In this document: positions 1 through 6,091 of the stretch, piece after piece
How positions within the stretch are numbered: position 1 is the stretch's first letter
Layout: every line of letters begins with the position of its first letter
Source of the DNA: RUG100 sp963542695
Lineage (GTDB): Bacteria; Bacillota; Clostridia; Peptostreptococcales; Anaerovoracaceae
NCBI GenBank assembly: GCA_963542695.1
Contig: CAUTYX010000009.1
Coordinates: 1 to 64,000, forward strand
Length of the DNA stretch: 64,000 nt
Reading direction: 5' to 3'
Program-made: the position numbers and the translations under genes
The notes under the pieces: model-generated
The model's input: only the letters and a program-made list of their open reading frames with translations
What the model was told of the DNA's origin: nothing
Databases searched by the model: none

Positions 1-5
1 AAAAT

Positions 6-33
6 GCGTAGCAGCCATATAAACTGCTACGCT
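6..33 (-). terminator. Hairpin, possible minus-strand terminator
   Basis: A perfect 9-bp inverted repeat (6-14 with 24-32, 9-nt loop). Read on the minus strand it is followed by ATTTT at the window edge. No minus-strand gene is visible just upstream, so it may be only a hairpin left in the decayed element. Confidence 0.3.
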
Positions 34-69
34 AAAAAAGTCTAACTTTGGGGGGGTCACATCATTACA

Positions 70-156
70 GTAGGTGCTTTTGTTTTGTCAAAAATTAGGA
101 GGAATGTGTATGGGAATATTAAGCGGTTTATTCAAAAGTAGGGATAAGCCCAGTAA
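70..156 (+). repeat. Direct repeat copy 1 (portal-gene start region)
   Basis: This 87-bp stretch recurs almost unchanged at 1214-1300, exactly 1,144 bp away. Both copies hold GTAGGTGCTTTT, a TTAGGAGG ribosome site and the first codons of a phage portal gene (MGILSGLFKSRDKPS). The few differences are single substitutions and a compensated indel before the ribosome site. The two copies bracket the AbiEi remnant and the toxin-antitoxin pair. Confidence 0.85.
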
Positions 157-172
157 GCGAAGTAAGAAATAA
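110..172 (+). pseudogene. Truncated phage portal gene start (copy 1)
   Basis: An ATG at 110 with a good AGGAGG site opens a 20-codon frame (MGILSGLFKSRDKPSKRSKK) ending in TAA at 170-172. The first 15 residues equal the start of the longer portal fragment at 1254. In HK97-type portal proteins this N-terminus continues for several hundred residues, so this is a stub. Its sequence switches at about 156 to DNA that belongs to the AbiEi remnant. Confidence 0.7.
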
Positions 173-406
173 AAAAGAGAAAGTGTGTATGATAGCAGAA
201 ATTCTGTATATGCTTATGATATGGAAAGAACCATTTGTGATTTGGTAAGAGATAGAAAAAATCAAGATACAGAGATATTTTCTAAGGCTTGGAATCTATA
301 TATCAAGAAAGATTCTAAGAATATATGAAAACTGAGAGAGTATGCTAAAGAATTTGGAATAGCACACCAAATTGAAGAAATACTAGAGGTGATTGTATAT
401 GAATAA
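173..406 (+). pseudogene. AbiEi-type antitoxin, C-terminal remnant
   Basis: Reading the frame at 173 gives a stretch with the features of the C-terminal part of AbiEi antitoxins: YDSRNSVYAYDMERTICDLV, then DRKNQDTEIF, then KLREYAKEFG. AbiEi proteins are the transcription-repressor antitoxins of type IV AbiE systems. Only about 77 codons remain. There is no start codon or N-terminal winged helix, and a TGA interrupts the frame at 326-328. After the TAA at 404 an ATG (400) begins a frame like the start of a partner toxin (MNKDS) but stops after eight codons, so AbiEii is gone as well. The family call rests on recalled motifs (the YDMERTICD core), not on a search. Confidence 0.6.
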
Positions 407-472
407 GGATAGCGTAACTACGTAGGCTATTATTCCGTTATTCTTTGCATTGTTCCAATAGAAAATGATGTA

Positions 473-501
473 TTGCAATATGCGACACAATTTGATATAA
501 T
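473..501 (+). promoter_or_regulatory. Sigma-A type promoter of the toxin-antitoxin operon
   Basis: TTGCAA (473-478), a 17-bp spacer, and a perfect TATAAT (496-501), ending 9 bases before the ribosome site of the antitoxin gene. RelB-type antitoxins usually repress their own promoter, but no clear operator palindrome is visible here. Confidence 0.75.
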
Positions 502-524
502 ATGCTCAAAGGAGGATGATGGTT

Positions 525-827
525 ATGGTACTCGCAAAAACTGCAAATGTAAATGTAAGAATACAAGAAAATATAAAAAAACAAGCTGAAGACATTCTTG
601 AAATGATTGGTATTCCAAGAGCAACTGCGATTGATATGTTTTACAGACAAATCATCTTAAATAAGGGAATTCCATTTTCACTTACAGTTCCTAAAAATGT
701 ACCAATTTTAGAAGATATGAACGAGAAAGATTTTAACCTTATGATGGCAAATGGTTATTCACAAGCACTCCAAGGAAATTCATATGATATTGATGATGTT
801 TTTGACGAATTGGAGCAAGGTTTGTAA
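525..827 (+). CDS. relB: RelB/DinJ family antitoxin
   Basis: A protein of about 100 residues. The N-terminus (AKTANVNVRIQENIKKQAED) is the ribbon-helix-helix segment typical of RelB/DinJ antitoxins, followed by GIPRATAIDMFYRQI and GIPFSLTVP, which are common to this family. The acidic C-terminus (DIDDVFDELEQGL) is the usual toxin-binding tail. ATG codons at 516 and 519 touch the GGAGG ribosome site (511-515); the ATG at 525 has a 9-nt spacer and is the likely start. Its TAA overlaps the toxin ATG by one base (TAATG), implying coupled translation. The role expected from the family is to neutralise the toxin and autorepress the operon. The reading frame is intact although the surrounding element is decayed. 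Confidence 0.85.
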   Translation: MVLAKTANVNVRIQENIKKQAEDILEMIGIPRATAIDMFYRQIILNKGIPFSLTVPKNVPILEDMNEKDFNLMMANGYSQALQGNSYDIDDVFDELEQGL

Positions 828-1165
828 TGGATGAATACAAGGTTAGAATTACAGAGCAAGCTAAGGAACATCTAGACCTTATAAAAAGCTATATTGCCTC
901 GGAGCTTAAAGAACCACAAACAGCAAAGAAAATGTTAGCTTTACTAAAAGAAAACATGAAAAGTCTTTCATTTATGCCACATAGAATAAAGTGCATTGAT
1001 GAAGAGCCATGGGGCAATTTTGGATTTAGAAAGATAAGAGTCAAGAATTACTATATTTACTTTTGGGTAGAAGAAGAATCTAAAATAGTTCACATCATCG
1101 CTGTTGTTTACACAAGAATGGATCAAAAAAGACAATTAGAAAAAATGAATAATCACCTAAAATAA
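827..1165 (+). CDS. ParE/RelE-superfamily toxin
   Basis: 112 residues, with the layout of ParE/RelE toxins: an N-terminal helical hairpin (YKVRITEQAKEHLDLIKSYI, then PQTAKKMLALL), and a strand-rich C-terminal half with FRKIRVKNYYIYFWVEEESK and VHIIAVVYTRMDQ. The R-x-Y-R-like strand and the final VVYTRMD match YoeB/ParE-type folds. ParE members poison gyrase and RelE members cut mRNA on ribosomes; this sequence looks closer to ParE, but the target cannot be decided from sequence. Translationally coupled to the antitoxin gene and followed directly by a terminator, so the two genes are a complete module. Confidence 0.85.
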   Translation: MDEYKVRITEQAKEHLDLIKSYIASELKEPQTAKKMLALLKENMKSLSFMPHRIKCIDEEPWGNFGFRKIRVKNYYIYFWVEEESKIVHIIAVVYTRMDQKRQLEKMNNHLK

Positions 1166-1201
1166 TTATAGTATTAGGCGATAAAAATATCATTAGGCGA
1201 A

Positions 1202-1226
1202 AGCATCTACTAAGTAGGTGCTTTTT
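1202..1226 (+). terminator. Terminator after the toxin gene
   Basis: A 9-bp stem with one G-T pair (1202-1210 with 1214-1222, 3-nt loop) runs directly into TTTTT. It overlaps the start of direct repeat copy 2. Confidence 0.7.
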
Positions 1227-1300
1227 CTGTGCAAAAAATTAGGAGGAATGTATATGGGAATATTAAGTGGTTTATTCAAAAGTAGGGATAAGCCTAGTAA
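1214..1300 (+). repeat. Direct repeat copy 2 (portal-gene start region)
   Basis: Second copy of the 87-bp direct repeat also found at 70-156. Here the portal reading frame continues past the repeat for about 75 more codons, so copy 2 is nearer the ancestral arrangement. Confidence 0.85.
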
Positions 1301-1901
1301 CAGAATAAATGGAAGTGCATACAGCTTTTTAATGGGAGGGACACCATTCGGAAGGAGAGTAAATAAACGGTCTGCTATGCAGATGACAGCCGTATATAGC
1401 TGCGTAAGAATTCTATCTGAGGCAGTCGCAAGTCTGCCACTTCATGTCTATGAAAGAACAGAGGTTGGCACAGCTAAGGCAATAGAGCATCCTTTATATA
1501 AAGTTTTACACGATGAACCAAAACTAAAATATAGTCTGCACGCCAAAGCCAGTAAAAGTAGAAGCGTAGAAGCCTCGATACAAGGGAACAACAACAGTAT
1601 AAGTAAAAAAGTTACAATAAAAACATCTATGTCCTGTATTTTAACTATGACCGATACAGTGGATTGTATTAATGATATTAGAGTTAATGTATCTGCTGGC
1701 ATAACTTATTTCAGTAGTGGGATGATATTAGAAACATATGGAATTACCACTGCTAAAAATTTGCTTGATATAAAGTATATATATAACTTTAGTTGTAAAT
1801 ATTGTGGTAAATCTTTTTCTGTTTATGGAAATGCACATAGAAAATATTGCTGTCATGACTGTTATATCAAAGATAGGTTTGGTGATGATAGTGATGAATA
1901 A
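1254..1901 (+). pseudogene. HK97-type portal N-terminus joined to unrelated zinc-ribbon sequence
   Basis: From the ATG at 1254 (AGGAGG site 8 nt upstream), about 90 residues match the start of HK97-family phage portal proteins: FKSRDKP, then SAMQMTAVYSCVRILSEAVA, SLPLHVY and HPLYKVLHDEP. The portal homology ends near 1522 at HDEPK. The open frame then runs through about 125 residues unrelated to portals and ends with a Cys-rich stretch, CKYCGKSF-SVYGNAHRKYCCHDC, a likely zinc ribbon. The C-terminal two-thirds of a real portal (about 400 residues) is missing. This looks like a deletion or recombination junction that happened to keep the frame open; whether the chimera is translated is unknown. 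The source of the zinc-ribbon segment was not recognised. Confidence 0.65.
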
Positions 1902-1906
1902 GAAGG

Positions 1907-2833
1907 ATATATGCCATATCAAAGGAACTAGTGAAACGAGGGCTTAAAACAGCTACCGGACTTACTAAATGGCACTCAAGTACCGTTTTATCTATACTAA
2001 GGAACGAAAAATATAAAGGGGATGCACTGTGGCAGAAAAGCTATATCACTGATTTTTTGCAGAAAAAAAGCAAGACTAATGAAGGAGAAATTCCACAATA
2101 TTATGTGGAAGAACACCATGCTCCAATTGTTTCTCCTGAAGAATTCGATTTTGTGTAGGCGGAAATGAACCGAAGGAAAAAAGAAAATAAAGCTCATGGT
2201 TCATCAATTTTCTCACATAAAATAAAGTGTGGAAATTGTGGAACTTGGTATGGCCCAGTTGTTTGGCATTCCAATGATAGATTTAAAAGAAAGATATATC
2301 GCTGCGTTGATAAATATAAAACAAAAGGTAAGCCTTGTAAATCTCCTCACTTTACCGAAGAAGAAATAAAGGAAATTTTCTTAAAAGCCCTTAATTCTTT
2401 TGTAAAAATAAAGAAAGATGTGAAGCTTGAAGTTCGAAGCATGATAGAAATGTTTTGCACAACTACCACATTGGAAATTGAGAAAAACAACGCTGAAGAT
2501 AAGCTTGAAAACTTGAGTAAGAAAATGCATTCAATGATAAAAAAGAATGCAAAAATAGCTCAAAATCAAGAAGAGTATTTAGTGATTGAAGCTTCCGTAA
2601 GAAACGAATATATTAGGTTAAATAATATGATTAAAGAATTAGAAGAAAATATATCGGAGCGAAAAAGCAGAAAGGTAGTGCTTGAAAACTTTATAAAGAG
2701 TTTGGATTACCTAGATGGTGAAATTATAGAATTTAATGAAGAACTGTGAACTGGACTTATTGACCATATTATTATAAAAGACAAATCACATTGCACGGTA
2801 GTCTTTAAAGGGGGAAGTAAAGTGGATGTGTAG
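1907..2833 (+). pseudogene. Large serine recombinase, C-terminal part with two nonsense codons
   Basis: The frame from 1907 reads YAISKELVKRGLKTATGL, then WHSSTVLSILRNEKYKGDA and EGEIPQYYVEEHHAPIVSPE. These are the recombinase-domain signatures of large serine recombinases. A zinc-ribbon follows (KCGNCGTWYGP, then YRCVDKYKTKGKPCKSPH), then a long coiled coil (about 2400-2720) and the usual tail (TGLIDHIIIKD, FKGGSKVDV, TAG at 2831). The N-terminal catalytic resolvase domain with its active serine is absent. A TAG at 2156-2158 stands where family members usually have a glutamine, and a TGA at 2747-2749 stands where tryptophan is usual. Such enzymes integrate phages and mobile elements, and their gene normally lies beside one attachment site. 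That fits the comM junction about 1.4 kb downstream. Not functional as read. Confidence 0.85.
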
Positions 2834-2873
2834 TAAGGAAACAACTGGAAATTAATGACTAGTTAGAAAAAGT

Positions 2874-2942
2874 AAGGGTGCAAGAGTGCAAGGGTGCAAG
2901 GGTGCAATTGCCTCCAGGTGAATTTTTTATTTTGCACCCTTG
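2874..2942. repeat. AGGGTGCA tandem units with one distant inverted copy
   Basis: Four short units of the form AAGGGTGC or AAGAGTGC lie head to tail at 2874-2907. The unit CAAGGGTGCAA (2897-2907) pairs perfectly over 11 bp with 2932-2942. The single right arm could pair with any of the left units, giving alternative hairpins. The loop is T-rich but no T-run follows the stem, so this is not an ordinary terminator. It lies just 3' of the recombinase remnant and could be part of the element end or a recombinase-related site; that is a guess. Confidence 0.6.
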
Positions 2943-3070
2943 ACTATGATTTTATATTTAAAAATTGTTTTTTGAATTCTTTTGAATGCTAAAATGCTGT
3001 TAAATTACAAAAGAAGAGGCTTTTAGGAATGTATGTAAACTCTAGTTGCGAAACTGAAAATTAGAATGTA

Positions 3071-3099
3071 TTGCTTGAATTAATGATTTCATATAGTAT
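3071..3099 (+). promoter_or_regulatory. Candidate promoter of the first Xre-type gene
   Basis: TTGCTT (3071-3076), 17-bp spacer, TAGTAT (3094-3099). Both hexamers depart from consensus. The position, about 70 bp before the start at 3170, is plausible. Confidence 0.35.
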
Positions 3100-3169
3100 T
3101 TACGTATACAAAAATATTAATTACAATAATTGGATCGTAGCAGAGAAAGATTTTGAGAAGGTGAGGATT

Positions 3170-3586
3170 ATGACTGTAGGAAATAAAATATACAGTTTAA
3201 GAAAGAAGGAGGGCATATCACAGGAAGAATTAGCTAATAGAATTGATGTATCTAGACAGGCTATATCGAAATGGGAACAAGATTTGACGATTCCGGATAC
3301 CGTTAATCTAATTAAGTTGTGCGGTTGTTTTAGTGTACCTTTAGAGTATTTGACTGATGAAAAAAGCACAGCGGAAGCAAAGAATACATGCAAGAAAGAA
3401 AATGTGGTGAAAAAGAGAGCAGGATTAATACTGTGTTTGACAGGAGGGGTATTGGCTTTTATTACTTTCATTGCTGCTTATTTCATGAAAATCGCAGAAT
3501 ATAGAGTTTTGAATAATGAATTTGTCAAGAAAAATTGTGTTTTGGGGAATGAGTTGAGGCTTGATTGGCCTTGTTATGAATCATAA
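3170..3586 (+). CDS. Xre-type HTH regulator with one membrane segment
   Basis: 138 residues from the ATG at 3170, chosen because AGGTGAGG lies just upstream; an in-frame ATG at 3071 has no ribosome site. Residues about 4-59 form an Xre/Cro helix-turn-helix (KIYSLRKKEGISQEELANRI, then VSRQAISKWEQ). A basic linker is followed by one hydrophobic helix at about residues 83-103 (AGLILCLTGGVLAFITFIAA) and a short tail (LRLDWPCYES) ending in TAA. HTH proteins tied to a membrane helix are common in Clostridia and may sense envelope signals; the target is unknown. The tail is short for such proteins, so the 3' end may be altered. Confidence 0.75.
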   Translation: MTVGNKIYSLRKKEGISQEELANRIDVSRQAISKWEQDLTIPDTVNLIKLCGCFSVPLEYLTDEKSTAEAKNTCKKENVVKKRAGLILCLTGGVLAFITFIAAYFMKIAEYRVLNNEFVKKNCVLGNELRLDWPCYES

Positions 3587-3660
3587 CGGCCATGTTTTGA
3601 GACATTTCTTTAATTTCTTTTGTGTTTTTGCAAAAATATTAGAAAAAGGAGGTTATGAAT

Positions 3661-4107
3661 ATGTTGTCAGAAAAGTTGAAAACATTACGGGCAAATGCTG
3701 GATTGACGCAAGAACAAATTGCGGAAAAGCTGGGAGTTACAAAATCTGCAATTGCACGGTGGGAATCTGATAAAGGAATTCCAGACATTTCAAACCTGAT
3801 ATTGATAAGTGATTATTTCAATATATCATTGGATGAACTGATAAAAGGGGATGATGTTGTAAAGAAAAAAATAATATCGGATAGCTCATCAAAAAAATGG
3901 CATCTATTAGTAATTTTGTATTTGATTGCAATTGTCGCATATATCGTTTATTTTGCAGTTTTACATCAAATATTTATGGTGGGGTTCTTGATTGCAACGA
4001 TCTTTATGCTATTTTATGAAATGCGGATTTTTATAAAAGATAAAATATATTTACAAATTAATAAAAATCATAATAAAGAAGCAATAATCCCAGTTTACAG
4101 GAGTTAA
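3661..4107 (+). CDS. Xre-type HTH regulator with two membrane segments
   Basis: 148 residues from the ATG at 3661; GGAGG (3648-3652) lies 8 nt upstream, and the ATG at 3655 is too close to it. Residues 1-60 are an Xre helix-turn-helix (KLKTLRANAGLTQEQIAEKL, then VTKSAIARWESDKGIPD). Two hydrophobic helices follow (HLLVILYLIAIVAYIVYFAV and IFMVGFLIATIFMLFYEM) and then a polar cytoplasmic tail. It resembles the preceding gene in plan but the two are not close copies. It lies between the recombinase remnant and the broken comM gene, followed by a terminator. Regulatory target unknown. Confidence 0.8.
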   Translation: MLSEKLKTLRANAGLTQEQIAEKLGVTKSAIARWESDKGIPDISNLILISDYFNISLDELIKGDDVVKKKIISDSSSKKWHLLVILYLIAIVAYIVYFAVLHQIFMVGFLIATIFMLFYEMRIFIKDKIYLQINKNHNKEAIIPVYRS

Positions 4108-4110
4108 ATT

Positions 4111-4147
4111 GATATGGGAGGTGGATGAATTCCATCTCTTTTTTTTT
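4111..4147 (+). terminator. Terminator after the second Xre-type gene
   Basis: Nine paired positions with one mismatch (4111-4119 with 4130-4138), then a run of nine T from 4139. Confidence 0.55.
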
Positions 4148-4202
4148 ATAGTATAGGTGGGTGCATTAGAGTTTTATATCGTATAATTGTATCAATTTCA
4201 TA

Positions 4203-4667
4203 GTCGCAATGAACCCTTGCCCTTGCGGATGGCTTGGCGATACACGAAAGGAATGTACTTGTACATCAAGGCAAATTGAAAGTTATCGTGGGCGGTTGTC
4301 AGGGCCAATCATAGATCGGATAGATTTGCATATTCGCCTGAATTCGGTGGATATAAAAGAAGCGGCAGAAGGAATGGATTCCAGGACCATGGCGGAGCAA
4401 GTACAGTTGGCACGAAACATACAAAAACAGCGATATAAAAACCAATCTTTTCATCTTAACAGCCATATTCCTGCAGGAGTGGTAAAAGAATATTGCCCCA
4501 TGGAAGAGGAGGCGGGACAGCTTCTTCAAAAAGCTTACAGACAGTTGCCGCTGACTATGCGTAGTTATCATAAAATTATAAGAGTCGCCAGAACTATTGC
4601 CGATTTAGAAGGAGACGACAAAATTGCCGGGTATCATATGGCCGAAGCTATTCACTATAGAGAGTAG
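4203..4667 (+). pseudogene. comM: comM (YifB family AAA+ ATPase), 3' third only
   Basis: The frame contains the highly conserved VAMNPCPCGW with the following Cys pair (CTCTSRQI), then YRGRLSGPIIDRIDL, the second half of the Mg-chelatase-like AAA+ core. The C-terminal helical domain follows (QKQRYKNQ, YRQLPLTMRSYHKIIRVART, AEAIHYRE). ComM is a branch-migration helicase that helps integrate transforming DNA and is normally about 500 residues. Here only about 155 codons remain and the Walker A and B motifs are missing. Upstream of about 4200 the sequence no longer fits ComM and becomes AT-rich element DNA, so an insertion split the gene. The 5' part is outside the window if it survives. The next gene is dprA, the usual neighbour. 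Confidence 0.85.
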
Positions 4668-4695
4668 GAACAAGAGAAACAAGGAGGGAGAAAGT

Positions 4696-5541
4696 TTGGT
4701 TATTACACAACAACATAGAGCCTATCCGCAGATGCTCTTCGATTTGCCAAAGCCACCGCAGAAACTATTTTGCAGAGGAAATGTGGACTTGCTAAAGACA
4801 CCGTGTGTCAGTATCGTTGGATCCAGAAAAACAACAGAATATGGACGGTGGGCGGCAGCAACGATTGCTGCAAAACTGGCGACCAATGGGGTCACTGTTG
4901 TTAGCGGTCTTGCTATTGGAATTGATGGTGCGGCTCATCAAGGAGCATTGGATGCCGGAGGGAATACCATTGCTGTTTTAGGCTGTGGGTTGGATATCGA
5001 GTACCCTATGCGAAACAAAATTCTGCGAAAACACATAGAAGAAAAAGGATTGGTAATTACAGAATACAGCAGTCATACCGTGCCTACAAAGTACACCTTT
5101 CCGTTGCGCAATAGAATTATCAGCAGCTTGTCTGAATGTACTGTGGTAGTAGAGGCCGGTTTGAACTCCGGAGCCCTACATACAGCCGATGTTTCTTTGC
5201 AATTAAACAGGGCTGTCTATGCTGTTCCGGGAAATATCAACAGCACCTATAGTTTTGGCAGCAACTCTTTGATTCGGCAGGGAGCCCAGCCTATTATGCA
5301 CGTAGATGATATGTTGGATTTCTTGGGAATTTCCGGAAGGAAAAAGAAATTGCAGCTGCCACCATTAGGCAGCGATGAAAGACGACTCTATAATGCTCTT
5401 GCATGTGGCAGTGAAAAAACCGTAGATCAATTAAGCCAGGAGTTATCTATGGGAGCCGGGAAAATCAATGGCATTATTACGGTATTGGAAATGAAGGGGT
5501 TAGTCTATACGGCTCTTGGGAAGGTGTTTATTTCTATGTAG
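4696..5541 (+). CDS. dprA: DNA-processing protein DprA
   Basis: 281 residues from a TTG at 4696 with GGAGG 8 nt upstream; the frame is open further 5' but overlaps comM. The Rossmann-like DprA core is clear: PCVSIVGSRKTTEYGR, VVSGLAIGIDGAAHQGAL, NTIAVLGCGLDIEYP, GLVITEY, PLRNRIISSLSECTVVVEAG, AVPGNI and SNSLIRQGAQP. A winged-helix-like C-terminal domain follows (residues about 225-281). DprA binds single-stranded DNA during natural transformation and loads RecA. It is intact even though the adjacent comM is destroyed, so loss of ComM has not yet been followed by loss of DprA. Confidence 0.95.
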   Translation: MVITQQHRAYPQMLFDLPKPPQKLFCRGNVDLLKTPCVSIVGSRKTTEYGRWAAATIAAKLATNGVTVVSGLAIGIDGAAHQGALDAGGNTIAVLGCGLDIEYPMRNKILRKHIEEKGLVITEYSSHTVPTKYTFPLRNRIISSLSECTVVVEAGLNSGALHTADVSLQLNRAVYAVPGNINSTYSFGSNSLIRQGAQPIMHVDDMLDFLGISGRKKKLQLPPLGSDERRLYNALACGSEKTVDQLSQELSMGAGKINGIITVLEMKGLVYTALGKVFISM

Positions 5542-5562
5542 TATTGAGGAAGGGAAACAATC

Positions 5563-5946
5563 ATGAAAGAATATTATCAGAATAAAAGTCACGGGTATCG
5601 CCTTCCTTATCCCATTTATAAAAAAATGATAAAAACCATAGAGGCCTATGAGTTTTACAGAGAAATAGAAAAACAGGGGAAGAGTACGGAAAAATCTGTC
5701 ATGGATCCGGAAAAGGCAGCTGCCAATGTGGCAAGCGCCGGTATGTACGTTGCTGCCATTGAGCAAGCATTGACCAGTTATGTGCGGGAAGAATACCGCC
5801 CGGCTATCTTTAATCATATAGTTGAGGGACGGGAATACAAAGAATTGGAACAGGAATATGGCATTTCTATTAGCACCATGAAGAGGTGGACACAGCGATT
5901 TGTCTATGGGGTTGCTACCGAATTGGGCGAGAACTATTTTGAATAA
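5563..5946 (+). CDS. Conserved-looking protein of unknown function with a C-terminal HTH
   Basis: 127 residues, starting 21 bases after dprA. I do not recognise a family. The N-terminal half is helical and charged (YKKMIKTIEAYEFYREIEKQ). The C-terminal segment YKELEQEYGISISTMKRWTQ reads as a helix-turn-helix similar to those of sigma-like or phage-type transcription activators. The start has GGAAGGGAA upstream. It lies between dprA and topA on the same strand and may share the dprA transcript, but topA has its own promoter after it. A DNA-binding role is inferred from the HTH alone. Confidence 0.6.
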   Translation: MKEYYQNKSHGYRLPYPIYKKMIKTIEAYEFYREIEKQGKSTEKSVMDPEKAAANVASAGMYVAAIEQALTSYVREEYRPAIFNHIVEGREYKELEQEYGISISTMKRWTQRFVYGVATELGENYFE

Positions 5947-6024
5947 TATAGAAGGAAAATAACAAAAAAAGTGCCGGGTTTTGTAAGAAAAAAGGTGAAA
6001 TCAATGGTCGCAGAGGAATAAAAG

Positions 6025-6052
6025 TTGCAAAACATTGAAAATCCATTATAAT
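6025..6052 (+). promoter_or_regulatory. topA promoter
   Basis: TTGCAA (6025-6030), 16-bp spacer, perfect TATAAT (6047-6052), about 40 bases before the topA start at 6092. Confidence 0.7.
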
Positions 6053-6091
6053 ATTTTCCATACATCTAAAATTATAAAAAAGGAGAAGTGT

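Larger units (their letters stand above)
2834..3169. other. AT-rich non-coding stretch inside the element
   Basis: No credible gene. It holds the GGGTGCA repeat cluster and hairpin (2874-2942) and a candidate promoter for the next regulator (3071-3099). The rest is AT-rich sequence without other structure I can support. Confidence 0.6.

Noticed and set aside
326..328. TGA in the AbiEi remnant as a selenocysteine codon
   Set aside because: The frame also lacks its start and N-terminal domain, and no SECIS-like hairpin was seen next to it.
2874..2942. GGGTGCA repeats as a CRISPR array
   Set aside because: Units are about 8 nt and directly abutting, with no spacers of uniform length and no cas genes.
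3561..3770. Short frame between the two Xre-type genes
   Set aside because: Overlaps the second regulator out of frame; no own start signal.
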